64,000 nucleotides of DNA from a bacterium (GCA_030431715.1 JAUIIO010000003.1:151139-215138); one strand, 5' to 3'. Positions 50,560 to 59,814 are shown, counted from the stretch's first letter. Notes: generated from the sequence alone by a model not told the origin. Translations and numbers: made by a program.

Positions 50560-50793
50560 TTAGTATTTTAGGTCGTATCTGACGGGGACCCAGTTGCGGG
50601 AGGAGCATTCGGGGCAGATGAAGGTTGGTTCGTTTACGTTGGGGACTAGGTTTCTTCTGAACTCAGAGTGGCATTTTCCGCATACTATTATGACTTTTGT
50701 GGGAAAAACTTCAAAGAACTCGGGAACGATCGCGTCTTTTTGAGCAGCTCGGGCGCGCCATTCAGCAAGTTTTTGTGGTCCGGGTTTTTTCAA
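50560..50793 (-). CDS. Small zinc-ribbon protein
   Basis: 77 residues from ATG 50793. Two CxxC pairs (VCGKCHSEF and FICPECSSRNW) form a zinc ribbon at residues about 38-66; a basic helical N-terminus (KKPGPQKLAEWRARAAQKDA) precedes it. No ribosome site is obvious. It lies downstream of, and co-directional with, the CPBP protease gene (9-bp gap). Role unknown; RNA or DNA binding or a regulatory function is possible. Confidence 0.65.
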   Translation of the reverse strand: MKKPGPQKLAEWRARAAQKDAIVPEFFEVFPTKVIIVCGKCHSEFRRNLVPNVNEPTFICPECSSRNWVPVRYDLKY

Positions 50794-50802
50794 TGTCTGA
50801 TC

Positions 50803-51558
50803 TCAAGAACGAAGAAGTCCACTTAAGAATGTAGCAGATAAGCTTAAGACGTCAAAGAGTGTGTGATAGAGGATGAGCAGCGATAATCGTTCGCCGCTTG
50901 CAATATAGCCGATGCCTAAACCGATACCGAGCCCGGTTATCGCGATAGCCGGTCCGGGGCCCCAAGTAAGGAAGTGCGCAAGCCCAAAAGCCAAAGAGCT
51001 TATTATTATAGCAAATACGTCGCGCTGGTATTGCAAGGCAAAGATCCGGGTACGTCTTAGAACGGCCAGAAGGAGTCCTCTGTATAGGAACTCTTCAGTT
51101 ACTGCCGCCCAAACGGATATGATCAAAACAAATCTGGCGGCAGCATAATACGGCACCTGCTCTCCGGTTGTGAGATGGCCACCAGCTTTTTGCTCAAGAG
51201 GCCCCAGTAGCTCAGGGGCGGCAAAAAAAATGAGCACCCCGGGAATGCAGCCGATGGCAAAGGCAGTGTGGACGAGTGAAAGGTTTCTTCGCCAGTTTGT
51301 CGAGGTGTGGTTAAAGGGGATTTTAAGAGCGATTCGGTAAAGAATTGCAAAGAGGGTGGCGATGCCAGTGGCTACGGCGAGTGCATCAAGTGTTTCGCCA
51401 ACTTGCACCATCTGCGTTAAGGCAGGAATGAGCGCAATAAAGAGAGCGATGAAGGCTGGGAAAAAGCCTGACAACATCTCAGGCTTTTTCTCCCTAGCCT
51501 CGCTCTTAAGTGCGTTGCTTAGCTGTTCGAACCGATCAATTCCTAGAAGCTTACGCAC
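50803..51558 (-). CDS. CPBP-family intramembrane metalloprotease
   Basis: 251 residues from ATG 51558, multi-spanning (about seven segments). The conserved motifs are AVTEEFLYRGLLLAVL (EExxxR), LAFGLAHFLTW (FxxxH), and ILYHTLFDVLSL (HxxxD/N). These residues bind metal and cut peptide bonds inside the membrane, as in CAAX prenyl proteases and bacteriocin self-immunity proteins. Upstream of the zinc-ribbon gene and 12 bp after the sod stop on the same strand; substrate unknown. Confidence 0.87.
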   Translation of the reverse strand: MRKLLGIDRFEQLSNALKSEAREKKPEMLSGFFPAFIALFIALIPALTQMVQVGETLDALAVATGIATLFAILYRIALKIPFNHTSTNWRRNLSLVHTAFAIGCIPGVLIFFAAPELLGPLEQKAGGHLTTGEQVPYYAAARFVLIISVWAAVTEEFLYRGLLLAVLRRTRIFALQYQRDVFAIIISSLAFGLAHFLTWGPGPAIAITGLGIGLGIGYIASGERLSLLILYHTLFDVLSLSATFLSGLLRS

Positions 51559-51570
51559 GTTGTTATTTTT

Positions 51571-52158
51571 TTAGCTCTTAAAGCGTTTTGCAACATCTTT
51601 CCAGTTAATGACATTCATAAAAGCGCTTAAGTAATCAGGGCGTTTGTTCTGATACTTAAGGTAGTATGCGTGTTCCCAGACATCACAAACGAGGAGTGGA
51701 GTGTTTACCCACTGGGTAAGGTTCTGGTGCTTTTCAGCTGTGAGGATGTCTAACGCCCCTGTTTCATTATTCTGAGCGAGGATCACCCAGCCCGAGCCTT
51801 CAACAGCCCCACCGGCGGCTTTAAATTGTGCAGCAAAGGCATCAAAGCTCCCAAATCGGGCAGTGATGGCGTCAGCAAGAGCTCCCTCTGGCTGTCCTCC
51901 GCCGTCAGGGCCCATGTTTTCCCAGAAGACGCAGTGAAGGAAGTGTCCAGCGCCGTGGAAGGCGAGCTCTCGCTCCCAGTGCTTAACCAGCCCGAAATCA
52001 CCGCTCTCTCGAGCCGCAGCAAGCTTTTCCTCAGCATTATTAAGACCTTTAACGTAACCCGCATGGTGAATATCGTGGTGAAGCTTCATGGTTTGTGCAT
52101 CGATGTGTGGTTCAAGTGCCTCATAATCGTATGGAAGAGGTGGGAGTTCGTGTGTCAT
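51571..52158 (-). CDS. sodB: Superoxide dismutase, Fe/Mn type
   Basis: 195 residues from ATG 52158 with AAGGAG upstream. Typical start (ELPPLPYDYEALEPHIDAQTMKLHHDIHHAGYV). Metal ligands: His in HHDIHH, His in GHFLHCVFW, Asp and His in LLVCDVWEHAYYLKYQNKRPDYL. By eye GGAVEGSGWVIL and the surrounding residues fit either metal; Fe versus Mn cannot be settled. It removes superoxide in the cytoplasm (no signal peptide). Confidence 0.94.
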   Translation of the reverse strand: MTHELPPLPYDYEALEPHIDAQTMKLHHDIHHAGYVKGLNNAEEKLAAARESGDFGLVKHWERELAFHGAGHFLHCVFWENMGPDGGGQPEGALADAITARFGSFDAFAAQFKAAGGAVEGSGWVILAQNNETGALDILTAEKHQNLTQWVNTPLLVCDVWEHAYYLKYQNKRPDYLSAFMNVINWKDVAKRFKS

Positions 52159-52311
52159 TTGTGGGTTCTCCTTATATAAAATTTATCATATCCTCGGATT
52201 ATCACCGCTGGAACGTTGTCGAGTATATGAACGTAATCATATGAACACAACATGCGCCAGCTTGACAGTTTAACAGGTTGAAATTAAAGGAATCTCGAAG
52301 GGGGCTCTTAC

Positions 52312-53319
52312 TTGCGGTATTTACAGAAATATTATCACGCCATCTGTTTTGTCTTGCTCTCCTTGTTCCTGTTAGGTGTAAACCGCTGTCAGGAAAATTA
52401 TGAGATCTTTAGTCAGGTGAGAAATGCTGATGCCTCACCATCCGCTTCACCGACAGCTTCAGTCTCTCCAACAGCTTCTGTATCTCCGTCTGCCTCAGAG
52501 TCACCTTCTCCATCAACCAGCCCGGATGATGAGGAAGAGGGGGGAGACGATGAAGACGGAGAAGATGATGAGGACGGAGAAGATGGTGAAGAAGAGGAGA
52601 GCGGCGATGAAGAAGATTCGATTAGCTTTTTTAACATCACCAGTAGAAGTTTCCTTAAAGAGGTAGCTGACGAAAGTAAGAAAGAGGAGAAGTCCGATAA
52701 AGAAACAGAGGATGGCACTGATAGTTCAGTGGAAATTGATTCTCTTTCGGATCTCTCTGCTGCCCCGAGAACTCCGCGTGAGAACTGGTTGGGGAATCTC
52801 TATATAGATGATTCTGAAAACGCAGGAGTTACCATTGACTCTGATAATGATGGGTATGCTGATTTTCTAGAACGCGACGCAGGTACTGCTGCTGATGACC
52901 CGCGAAGTTTTCCGCCACCACCGGTGACCGATCTTCGAAAACGGCTTGCGGCAAACGATCCCGATTTTGATGGGCTCACTGATAGCGAAGAAGAGTATTA
53001 TCGCACCAATCCTGCTGTTCAAGATTCTGATGGAGATGGTTTTAACGACAGTGCTGAAGCTCTCTCTGGTTCAGATCCGCTTGATGCCTCAAGTACGCCC
53101 TTTGATAGTGATGGTGATAAGCTCTCTGATGATTACGAGCGAGAGCTGGGAACAGATCCGGAAAACCCGGATACAGACGGAGATCGCTTAAATGATGGCT
53201 ATGAGGTGACATTAAAGTCTGATCCTAAAATGCAGGACACTGACAGTGATGGTATACTTGATTGGCGCGAAGTGCTATCTGGCGCAGACCCAATAATTGC
53301 TGAAAAGATAGGACATTAG
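52312..53319 (+). CDS. Exported Ca-binding (thrombospondin type 3-like repeat) protein
   Basis: 335 residues from TTG 52312 after AAGGGGG. Hydrophobic N-terminus (ICFVLLSLFLLGVNRC) as signal or lipoprotein-like anchor, although no good lipobox. Next a Ser/Pro-rich stretch (ASPSASPTASVSPTASVS) and a very acidic Asp/Glu/Gly stretch, then Asp-rich repeats of the type DSDNDGYADFLE, DPDFDGLTDSEE, DSDGDGFNDSAE, DSDGDKLSDDYE, DTDGDRLNDGYE, DTDSDGILDWRE, which bind calcium. Outer-surface protein, function unknown. First of three surface-type genes here. Confidence 0.85.
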   Translation: MRYLQKYYHAICFVLLSLFLLGVNRCQENYEIFSQVRNADASPSASPTASVSPTASVSPSASESPSPSTSPDDEEEGGDDEDGEDDEDGEDGEEEESGDEEDSISFFNITSRSFLKEVADESKKEEKSDKETEDGTDSSVEIDSLSDLSAAPRTPRENWLGNLYIDDSENAGVTIDSDNDGYADFLERDAGTAADDPRSFPPPPVTDLRKRLAANDPDFDGLTDSEEEYYRTNPAVQDSDGDGFNDSAEALSGSDPLDASSTPFDSDGDKLSDDYERELGTDPENPDTDGDRLNDGYEVTLKSDPKMQDTDSDGILDWREVLSGADPIIAEKIGH

Positions 53320-53425
53320 AGGCGAATGACTCTTCTGTCGAAGTTGTGCATCGTTTGCCCACCCTTTACAATCTAAATAAAGGTCCGTTTTATTGGCCGT
53401 AAACGTTCTTTTATAAGGATTTTCT

Positions 53426-54853
53426 ATGGGTTTTCATAAACGATTACGTTTCTTTCTAGTGGCTTTTCTTAGCTGCTTCTGTTGCTTTGTCTCTAAAGCT
53501 GTTGCGCAGAGTTCTTCCCCCTTTAATTTCACGCAAGATGGGTTCGTTGACGCCATTCTGGTAAATATTGATAGTGAGAAGAAGCTTGATTGGAGTGTTC
53601 TTTCTTCTGACTCAAATTTCACATCGACCGTAACACTTGTAGGAGGAGAAGACTTTGGCCGTAATGGCGATCATCTTATCCCTGCAAATTGGACTTCAAG
53701 TAGTACTCCCATTATCGGATATGCACGGTATAAAAAAGGCACAGGTGTTGTGTGGACGGTGCTTGATGGGGAGAGTGCTCGTAGCGTTACATTTGGGAAA
53801 AAGGCAGCTTATCACGTTTCGGGCGGGGACTATGATAACGATGGCATTAATGACATGGCCATGATTTCAGCAAGTGGCGCTGCCACTATGCGGACTAACC
53901 CGTTCTCTGGGACCCCAACGGATGTGAACGTAAAGTTCTCTAAAAGACATAAGAAAAGAGGAAAAGCATTTTTCTACGATCCGGATGGAAATGGCGATCG
54001 TCTAGCTCTTCTTGTGAAAGCAAAGAACCGAAATCATCTGGTTTCTTATGATATCGCCGGGAAGAGAACGCGAGCTCGATTTATCGGGAGAAACAAGAAG
54101 GCTATTCGAGATGTTGTTCCGATTCAGAGGCCGAATGGAACGGATGCGGTGCTTCTTTTCTTAAACCGTTCAGCTGGCACCATGAATGTTCGTATTCAGG
54201 ATCCAGACAACGGTCAGATTCTTTTTAATAAAAACTTTACTTCTGATAAAACGATTCTTGTCGGCGATTATCTCGATGCTTCGGGGGGAGAGTTTGCGCT
54301 TCGAGATGATGATGGTGGGCTTACGATCGTTAACCCATGGACAGATCCAGAAACTTCAACAACGATTACAAATCCTGCAGGCGTAGTTGCGGATCATATA
54401 AACGTCTTTACCTTTGCTTCTACATCGTCTGGCGGCGGGGAAGGGAGTAGTGGAGGCGGCGGCTCTCTAGGAGCAGTTTGCCCATCTATTGCGAGCTTTG
54501 GTGCTGGGCGTCTCTGGAAGCCTGCTGCCGATGCGGAAGACAATAGACGCGGGAAGCCGGCGCTCCTCTTCACAGGAGGAAGTAAGAGTGGGGTTTCTTC
54601 GGGCGCTAAGAATGTATATGCGTCTAATGGTGAAAAGATATGTCAGCTCACTTATAAGGCTTCAAGCATCCCTGGTGTGAATAACGGTGCGGCGCATTTC
54701 TTTAGCGGTTGGGTCGGTGGATGTAGTCTGACTGCCGGACAGATGGCAAGTAAGGCTCGTCAGGCGGCAGGCAACACAAACGTGTATGTACAGTGGAAGG
54801 GGTCTACGTGTCTGAATGTAGGCGATCCTACGGGAAGAAAAGGCTCTATTTAA
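53426..54853 (+). CDS. Exported FG-GAP/VCBS-like protein
   Basis: 475 residues from ATG 53426 with AAGGA upstream. Signal peptide (FFLVAFLSCFCCFVSKAVAQ). Residues 30-330 are beta-rich with one clear Ca-binding motif (GDYDNDGINDMAM) and degenerate relatives (YDPDGNGDRLALL, GDYLDASGGEFALR), so a VCBS-type propeller is likely. A linker of Ser/Gly (SGGGEGSSGGGGSLG) leads to a C-terminal domain with four Cys (AVCPSIASF, KICQLTYK, GGCSLT, STCLNVG). Secreted or surface-bound; no catalytic motif. Confidence 0.8.
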   Translation: MGFHKRLRFFLVAFLSCFCCFVSKAVAQSSSPFNFTQDGFVDAILVNIDSEKKLDWSVLSSDSNFTSTVTLVGGEDFGRNGDHLIPANWTSSSTPIIGYARYKKGTGVVWTVLDGESARSVTFGKKAAYHVSGGDYDNDGINDMAMISASGAATMRTNPFSGTPTDVNVKFSKRHKKRGKAFFYDPDGNGDRLALLVKAKNRNHLVSYDIAGKRTRARFIGRNKKAIRDVVPIQRPNGTDAVLLFLNRSAGTMNVRIQDPDNGQILFNKNFTSDKTILVGDYLDASGGEFALRDDDGGLTIVNPWTDPETSTTITNPAGVVADHINVFTFASTSSGGGEGSSGGGGSLGAVCPSIASFGAGRLWKPAADAEDNRRGKPALLFTGGSKSGVSSGAKNVYASNGEKICQLTYKASSIPGVNNGAAHFFSGWVGGCSLTAGQMASKARQAAGNTNVYVQWKGSTCLNVGDPTGRKGSI

Positions 54854-54881
54854 CCTGAGCCCGTATTGAAGTGTGCAGGGA

Positions 54882-54898
54882 GTGCAGGTATACTGCAC
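54882..54898 (+). other. Short inverted repeat before the CotH-type gene
   Basis: GTGCAG-GTATA-CTGCAC, 6-bp perfect arms, extended by GGG/CCC with a one-base bulge. It ends 6 bp before ATG 54905, so it could affect that start. Confidence 0.4.
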
Positions 54899-54904
54899 CC
54901 CTGC

Positions 54905-57900
54905 ATGAATACTGAAAAACAATCCATAAAGAAAGAAGTCGCCAGAAAGAATAAACGCAAGCTTTTCCTTAAGCGTTTGCCCCGTATTGTTGTGGGTACT
55001 TTGCTCGGATGCGTGTGCATTGCGTTGCTCTTTAACTATCTTGCAAATCTGCCTCGTGAGCGCTACGCGCAAGGGTACGGTTATTTTGAGCGGGTCTGGC
55101 TCGGCACAAAAAAGATCTACCGGATGACAAGCCTGAGCCTGAATGCTCACCATCCAGATACAAAGTCAACGCGGTTGCCGAAGGTCGAAGTTTACATCAA
55201 AGGTAAGCGACTCGATAAGCTTAATGCGTATCTCCCACAGAGCGGCGATGAGTATCAGAAAGCGAAAGTAAAGTTAGCCACCAAGGAGTACTCAGCTGAT
55301 GTGAAGTACCGCGGTGATTCTATGAATCACTGGGCATTCCCGAATAAGTCTTGGAGAGTGCGGCTGCGTAAGGGGAAGTTCTACGACGGGATGAACACCT
55401 TTAACTTGAATGTTCCGCGGGTCGATAATCAACTTTCAAACTGGCTCGGTTATAAAATGGCGGAGAGTTTTCCAGATCTCCTTACTCCGGAAGCAAAGTT
55501 TGTACATTTTATTTTAAACCGGAGATCAAACGGTGTCAGGCTACTTCTTGAGCAGCCTGGGCAGGATTTCCTCACGCGGCGGAATATGCCAAATGGGAAG
55601 ATTTTTATAGGTGATATCAATTCCCAACACGTTTACGGAGGACTTGAGAGAAAGAAGATCTACCGGGATCCGTCAGCGTGGGAGATACGCGCTTCAGGCA
55701 TCGATGAGCCCTCAAGGGAAGAAATCATCCCACTTATCGATACTATTAAGAATGAGCACAATCCGTATGAGTTCCACAGCAAGATGGAATCGCTTGTTGA
55801 TATGCCTTCACTGCTTCAATACATGGCGCTTCTTGAGATGGTTGGAACGGTGCATATCGATGAGACGCATAACGGGAAATACTTTTTTCACCCCGTAACG
55901 GGAAAATTCTCGCCGGTTGTGTGGGACACGGTCGCGTATTTCTGGGGGAATGAACAGCCAGTAGATCTGGGCAGTAATTCTCTTTTTCGTGTTGTTCTTT
56001 CTAACCCTGATTTTCGTGAGAAGAAGGACAGGTATCTCTGGGAGGCTGTGACAGAGAAGCTTCCTACTGAGAAGATTCAAAAGCTTATTCAGAGTGAGCG
56101 TGAACGAATTGCTCCCGATATCTATTCGTTTGCACTGAAAATTCACGCGAACGATAAGGGCATTAAGCATATTAGTAACGAAGAGTGGGAGCTTGCTGTT
56201 GCAAAGCTTCAAAAAGATGTTGCTGAGCGAAATGCATTTATTAAAGAGACTCTTCAGGAAACTCGAGCCGTATATAATGTCGTTGAGAAAGAGGGCACTG
56301 CTGCTCCGGTTCTGGCCATTCAAGTGCGGTCACATTCAGGGATAACGCTTGATAAAATTGTAGTGCCATTTCGTGGTGATGTTTCATCTTCAGCGAAAGT
56401 GCTCCTGCGTAAGCTCGGTGTTGAGGATATTGGAGAAGAGATCGCAGAAAAGGCAGCTGTGGTTACTGGTGAGATTGTTGACGGGAAGATAGTCTTTGAT
56501 ACTTCAGGGGATAATCTTTACTCCAAGCGGACATTTCAAAAAGTACGAAACGGGAAAGTTGTCCCTGGTACCTATCGTTACGAGATTGTCGTGCCAAGTG
56601 GGGTGACGTTACAGGTTCCAGACATTCAGCTCGTGGCTAAGAATTCTGTTACCGGCAAATCGTATCAGCCGGTTTTTGATGCTACGTTGTCGATTCCTAA
56701 AAAGATAAGAAAGTATGCTGTATGGTGGGATCCAGAGAAGCTTTCAGCAGGTAAGAAGATTCGTCTCTCAGGAAATGCCGAGCTTAAAGAAACGCTTCGA
56801 GTGGGGCCACGTGATGAACTTACTATTGCGGCTGGCACAAAGCTAACGCTTGCGCCCGGAGCTTCTCTCTATATAGATAGGGGTAGCATCGTTGCGGAGG
56901 GTACTGCGGAGCGACCGATCACGATTACAGCTAGTAGCCCTGAGGAGAGGTGGGGTGTGATCGCTGTGCGCGAGCCAAAGCAAGCGAGCTTTGCACATGT
57001 AAATCTTTCTGGATCGAGTTTTGATTATCTTGATAATGTTCGCTACATGGGAGCAATTAGTGTGCACGGCGGTAAGGCGGATGTGCGTAATAGTCAGGTT
57101 ACGGATGGCTATCTCTCTGTTCGTTACGGTGAGCTTGATATTAAGGATTCTCTCATTAGGAACATCTTTCCGTTCGCCATTCAATCAGACAACGCGTATG
57201 TGAAAGAGGAAAAAGTAAAACGAGAACAGATAAAGCCAGTTCATCATCTTTCGCTTCTAAAAGATAAAGCTCATGGGACTCCTGATAGAACGGAGAGAGA
57301 ATATAAATGGTCTATTACCCCGAAAGAGGGAGATCCGCTTACTTTAGAGGAAGTATCAGAGGTCATACGTGCTTCGCTTCGAGGATCTATTGATGAAACT
57401 CCTGAGGTTTGGAAAGCGCCTCAATTTACTGGGACACAGTTCTTTGTTGACGATAAGACAGCAGACTTTTTATTCCGTGATATTTACTGTGATACTCCTG
57501 ATAACTTAGTTTATAAAAAGCGAGCTTCATATCGATTTCGAAACAGATATTCGAAATTTAAAGACTATTTGCGTCTTATGAAGCAACCTGATTTTGCTGA
57601 AGTATGGCCATACAGACTTGAGTTTCAGGCAAAAACGGATCGTGTCGAGCTGGGCGGTGGATACAGTACCGTTGAAGAGGCGCGTTTTGAGTTTCGTAAA
57701 GCTTCTGAGCCGTTTAGTGCGCAGAATCCACCGCCGTTAGCGCCTTGGAATCTGGATGAATTCCTTCCGTATTTTCAGTCAGGGCAGTACAAGGGTCTTA
57801 CCACGTATGCAGCTCAGGCTATCTTAGAAGAGCTTCAAGATGTGCTCCCTGAGGGGCAGGAGACTGTCGAGATCGAGCCACGTCTGGTAGTTCTTACAGA

Positions 57901-58336
57901 ACGTTTCCGTCAGCACCTTAATATTCAATCTCCATGGGGATCGGGGCCTAACCCTGAGCAGTCGTATATTATTAGCCTTGATAAGAGCTACATTTATGAC
58001 GCCTCAACGTATATGCAATACTTACGTTCTGCTGCTCTGGGGCTAAAGCCAGATGCTCCTACAGAGGATGCAAGTGTGATTGAGATTGAGATTGAATTTG
58101 AGAGAAATGTCTCTGATGTTCTGGATCGTAAGATTCGTGCCGCAAAAGAGGCTGGCAATACTGAAGAGCTTAAGATGCTTGAGGGGGCAAGGGCCGCGTT
58201 TCTTGCTGATCAGGAGACTATTATGAAAGTTGCGCAGAAGTCTTTTGCCGAGCAGGGCATTGATCTTCAGCCAGCTCAGAAAAGTAAGTATGTGCAGGGT
58301 TTTGAGCTCCTGTTTCCAGAGCTTGCGGCAGAATAG
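54905..58336 (+). CDS. CotH-type kinase / beta-helix / VTC-CYTH-like fusion protein
   Basis: 1143 residues from ATG 54905; a TTG at 54866 would add 13. One membrane anchor near residues 25-45. Residues about 85-430 are CotH-like: KVEVYIKGKRLDKLNAYLP, KYRGDSMNHWAFPNKSWRVRLRK, FNLNVPRVDNQLSNWLGYKM, NGKYFFHPVTGKFSPVVWDTVAYFW, in which the second Asp of the WDxD motif is missing. About 630-760 is a right-handed beta-helix (GTKLTLAPGASLYIDRGSIVAEG). About 835-1070 resembles the VTC/CYTH tunnel fold: FFVDDKTADFLFRDIYCDTPDNLVYKKRASYRFRNR and SYIISLDKSYIYD, ending IEIEIEFE. CotH and VTC genes often sit side by side elsewhere; here they appear fused. Envelope-bound. Confidence 0.8.
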   Translation: MNTEKQSIKKEVARKNKRKLFLKRLPRIVVGTLLGCVCIALLFNYLANLPRERYAQGYGYFERVWLGTKKIYRMTSLSLNAHHPDTKSTRLPKVEVYIKGKRLDKLNAYLPQSGDEYQKAKVKLATKEYSADVKYRGDSMNHWAFPNKSWRVRLRKGKFYDGMNTFNLNVPRVDNQLSNWLGYKMAESFPDLLTPEAKFVHFILNRRSNGVRLLLEQPGQDFLTRRNMPNGKIFIGDINSQHVYGGLERKKIYRDPSAWEIRASGIDEPSREEIIPLIDTIKNEHNPYEFHSKMESLVDMPSLLQYMALLEMVGTVHIDETHNGKYFFHPVTGKFSPVVWDTVAYFWGNEQPVDLGSNSLFRVVLSNPDFREKKDRYLWEAVTEKLPTEKIQKLIQSERERIAPDIYSFALKIHANDKGIKHISNEEWELAVAKLQKDVAERNAFIKETLQETRAVYNVVEKEGTAAPVLAIQVRSHSGITLDKIVVPFRGDVSSSAKVLLRKLGVEDIGEEIAEKAAVVTGEIVDGKIVFDTSGDNLYSKRTFQKVRNGKVVPGTYRYEIVVPSGVTLQVPDIQLVAKNSVTGKSYQPVFDATLSIPKKIRKYAVWWDPEKLSAGKKIRLSGNAELKETLRVGPRDELTIAAGTKLTLAPGASLYIDRGSIVAEGTAERPITITASSPEERWGVIAVREPKQASFAHVNLSGSSFDYLDNVRYMGAISVHGGKADVRNSQVTDGYLSVRYGELDIKDSLIRNIFPFAIQSDNAYVKEEKVKREQIKPVHHLSLLKDKAHGTPDRTEREYKWSITPKEGDPLTLEEVSEVIRASLRGSIDETPEVWKAPQFTGTQFFVDDKTADFLFRDIYCDTPDNLVYKKRASYRFRNRYSKFKDYLRLMKQPDFAEVWPYRLEFQAKTDRVELGGGYSTVEEARFEFRKASEPFSAQNPPPLAPWNLDEFLPYFQSGQYKGLTTYAAQAILEELQDVLPEGQETVEIEPRLVVLTERFRQHLNIQSPWGSGPNPEQSYIISLDKSYIYDASTYMQYLRSAALGLKPDAPTEDASVIEIEIEFERNVSDVLDRKIRAAKEAGNTEELKMLEGARAAFLADQETIMKVAQKSFAEQGIDLQPAQKSKYVQGFELLFPELAAE

Positions 58337-58411
58337 ATTGCGCTCTTTCGCCTTTTGGGTGACGCGGTTATAGTTTAAGGGTAACCAATCTAAAATGTTT
58401 AGGTTCTCTCT

Positions 58412-59350
58412 ATGCTATCTCTCCGCCTGCGACAACTCTACACTACATTCACCCCGTTTTTAGCTGTTCTTTTGGTGCTTTCTCTGCCACTGCGGGCAGA
58501 TGAGTTTGACGATGAATTCGATGATGAATTCTCTGAAGAGTACTCAGAGCTTGAAGAGTCTGAGGAGATCTCTGATCCCTTTGAATCTTTTAACCGCGGA
58601 ATGTTCTGGTTTAATGATCATGTTGATATGTATTTTTTTGAACCAGTTTCTGAAGGATACAATTATGTGATGCCTAAGTTTGCGCAAGAAGGGGTGTCAA
58701 ATGCTTTTGAGAACTTAAAGTACCCATCGTATCTTGTAAGTGACATCTTGCAGCTTAAGTTTACGCAAGCTGCAGAGCACACCGGACGTTTTCTCATTAA
58801 TTCAACAGTTGGTCTTGCTGGGCTTATTGATGTTGCCAAACACTTCGGGCTGGAGCGTCATCACGAAGACTTTGGTATTGCTTTGGCAAACAACGGGGTT
58901 GGTCCCGGGCCTTATCTCGTGCTTCCATTTTGGGGTCCTACTACTTTACGTGATGGAATTGGGAGAGTGGTAGATGGCTTTTTAGATCCAGTTGGTTGGA
59001 TCGCGTATAGCTCAGCGGACGATACTGATGCATTGATGATTACGACAGGAAGTTATCTGCTTGATGCTGTAAACACTCGTGCTGGGCTGCTTGAGGCGGT
59101 GAAGGCGGCGAAAGAGGCGTCAGTAGATTACTATCTTTTTATTCAGTCTTCTTACTATCAGAATAGAGCGGGTCTTATTCATGATAAATCCTCAGATGAT
59201 GAATTTCAGGACGATTTTGATGATGAGTTCGACGATGATTTTGATGATGAATCTGCTCTGAGAAAGGAGCTGGGGACTCAGCGATATATGGCGTATCTCT
59301 CAAGCATGGAGAGGGAGCCTTACGATTGGTACTTACAGGGTGGGCAGTAA
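58412..59350 (+). CDS. mlaA: MlaA-family outer-membrane lipid-asymmetry protein
   Basis: 312 residues from ATG 58412. Signal peptide (FLAVLLVLSLPLRADEF). MlaA motifs: DPFESFNRGMFWFNDHVD, NAFENLKYPSYLVSDILQLKF, RFLINSTVGLAGLIDVAKHFGLERHHEDFG, and GPGPYLVLPFWGPTTLRDGIG. MlaA removes misplaced phospholipids from the outer leaflet of the outer membrane with MlaBCDEF, none of which lie in this window. Odd points: no lipobox Cys, and acidic DEFDDEF-type repeats at both the mature N-terminus and near residue 270. Confidence 0.9.
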   Translation: MLSLRLRQLYTTFTPFLAVLLVLSLPLRADEFDDEFDDEFSEEYSELEESEEISDPFESFNRGMFWFNDHVDMYFFEPVSEGYNYVMPKFAQEGVSNAFENLKYPSYLVSDILQLKFTQAAEHTGRFLINSTVGLAGLIDVAKHFGLERHHEDFGIALANNGVGPGPYLVLPFWGPTTLRDGIGRVVDGFLDPVGWIAYSSADDTDALMITTGSYLLDAVNTRAGLLEAVKAAKEASVDYYLFIQSSYYQNRAGLIHDKSSDDEFQDDFDDEFDDDFDDESALRKELGTQRYMAYLSSMEREPYDWYLQGGQ

Positions 59351-59370
59351 AATCTATTACTGCCTAATTT

Positions 59371-59629
59371 CCTCTTCCTCGTAATCTTGCACTTGCACTG
59401 GAACGATAGCAGCGGCTGTTACATATTTTGATGGCTGCTCCAGCTACAGACCAATCCTTTGAAATAGTGTCTATCTCTTTTTAAATTTTTAGGTGCTATC
59501 GCCTTAGAAGCTCGTGCTAATTCTGAAGTAAGATCTAGAAAACACAGAGGGCACGAGACGCGTTGCATCACAGAGATGGGATTGGTGCAGGTGCAGGATG
59601 AGGAAAAGGAGGGAGAGGAAGATGAGGAT
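59371..59629. repeat. Inverted pair of hexamer arrays without a REP core
   Basis: Left array 59371-59399 (complement of AGTGCA, AGATTA, GAGGAAGAGG) and right array 59584-59629 (GGTGCA, GGTGCA, GGATGA, GGAAAA, GGAGGG, AGAGGA, AGATGA). The 185 bp between carry no REP copy. The remainder of the gap to 59760 shows no gene. Confidence 0.75.
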
Positions 59630-59768
59630 GCCGTTTATGCCTATTTTTCCAATAATTAGCTCTTTTGAAGGGGTATTTAGGGTTATCTGCCTCTCACAGT
59701 GGCTTTACTAAGATCTAACAATTCTCTAATATTATTTTAGGAGCAGCTGAGGAGGCTCTTTAAGGTTA

Positions 59769-59814
59769 GGTACCCGGGTGTGGGTACCGATTCCGCTCCT
59801 TTGTTTGGAGCGGA
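59769..59814 (+). promoter_or_regulatory. Two tandem hairpins in the leader of the small GC-rich gene
   Basis: GGTACCC / GGGTACC (59769-59788, 7 bp) followed by TCCGCTCC / GGAGCGGA (59792-59814, 8 bp). A run of five T begins six bases after the second stem, so it may act as an attenuator. The gene's ribosome site (AGGAGAAA) follows. Confidence 0.55.
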
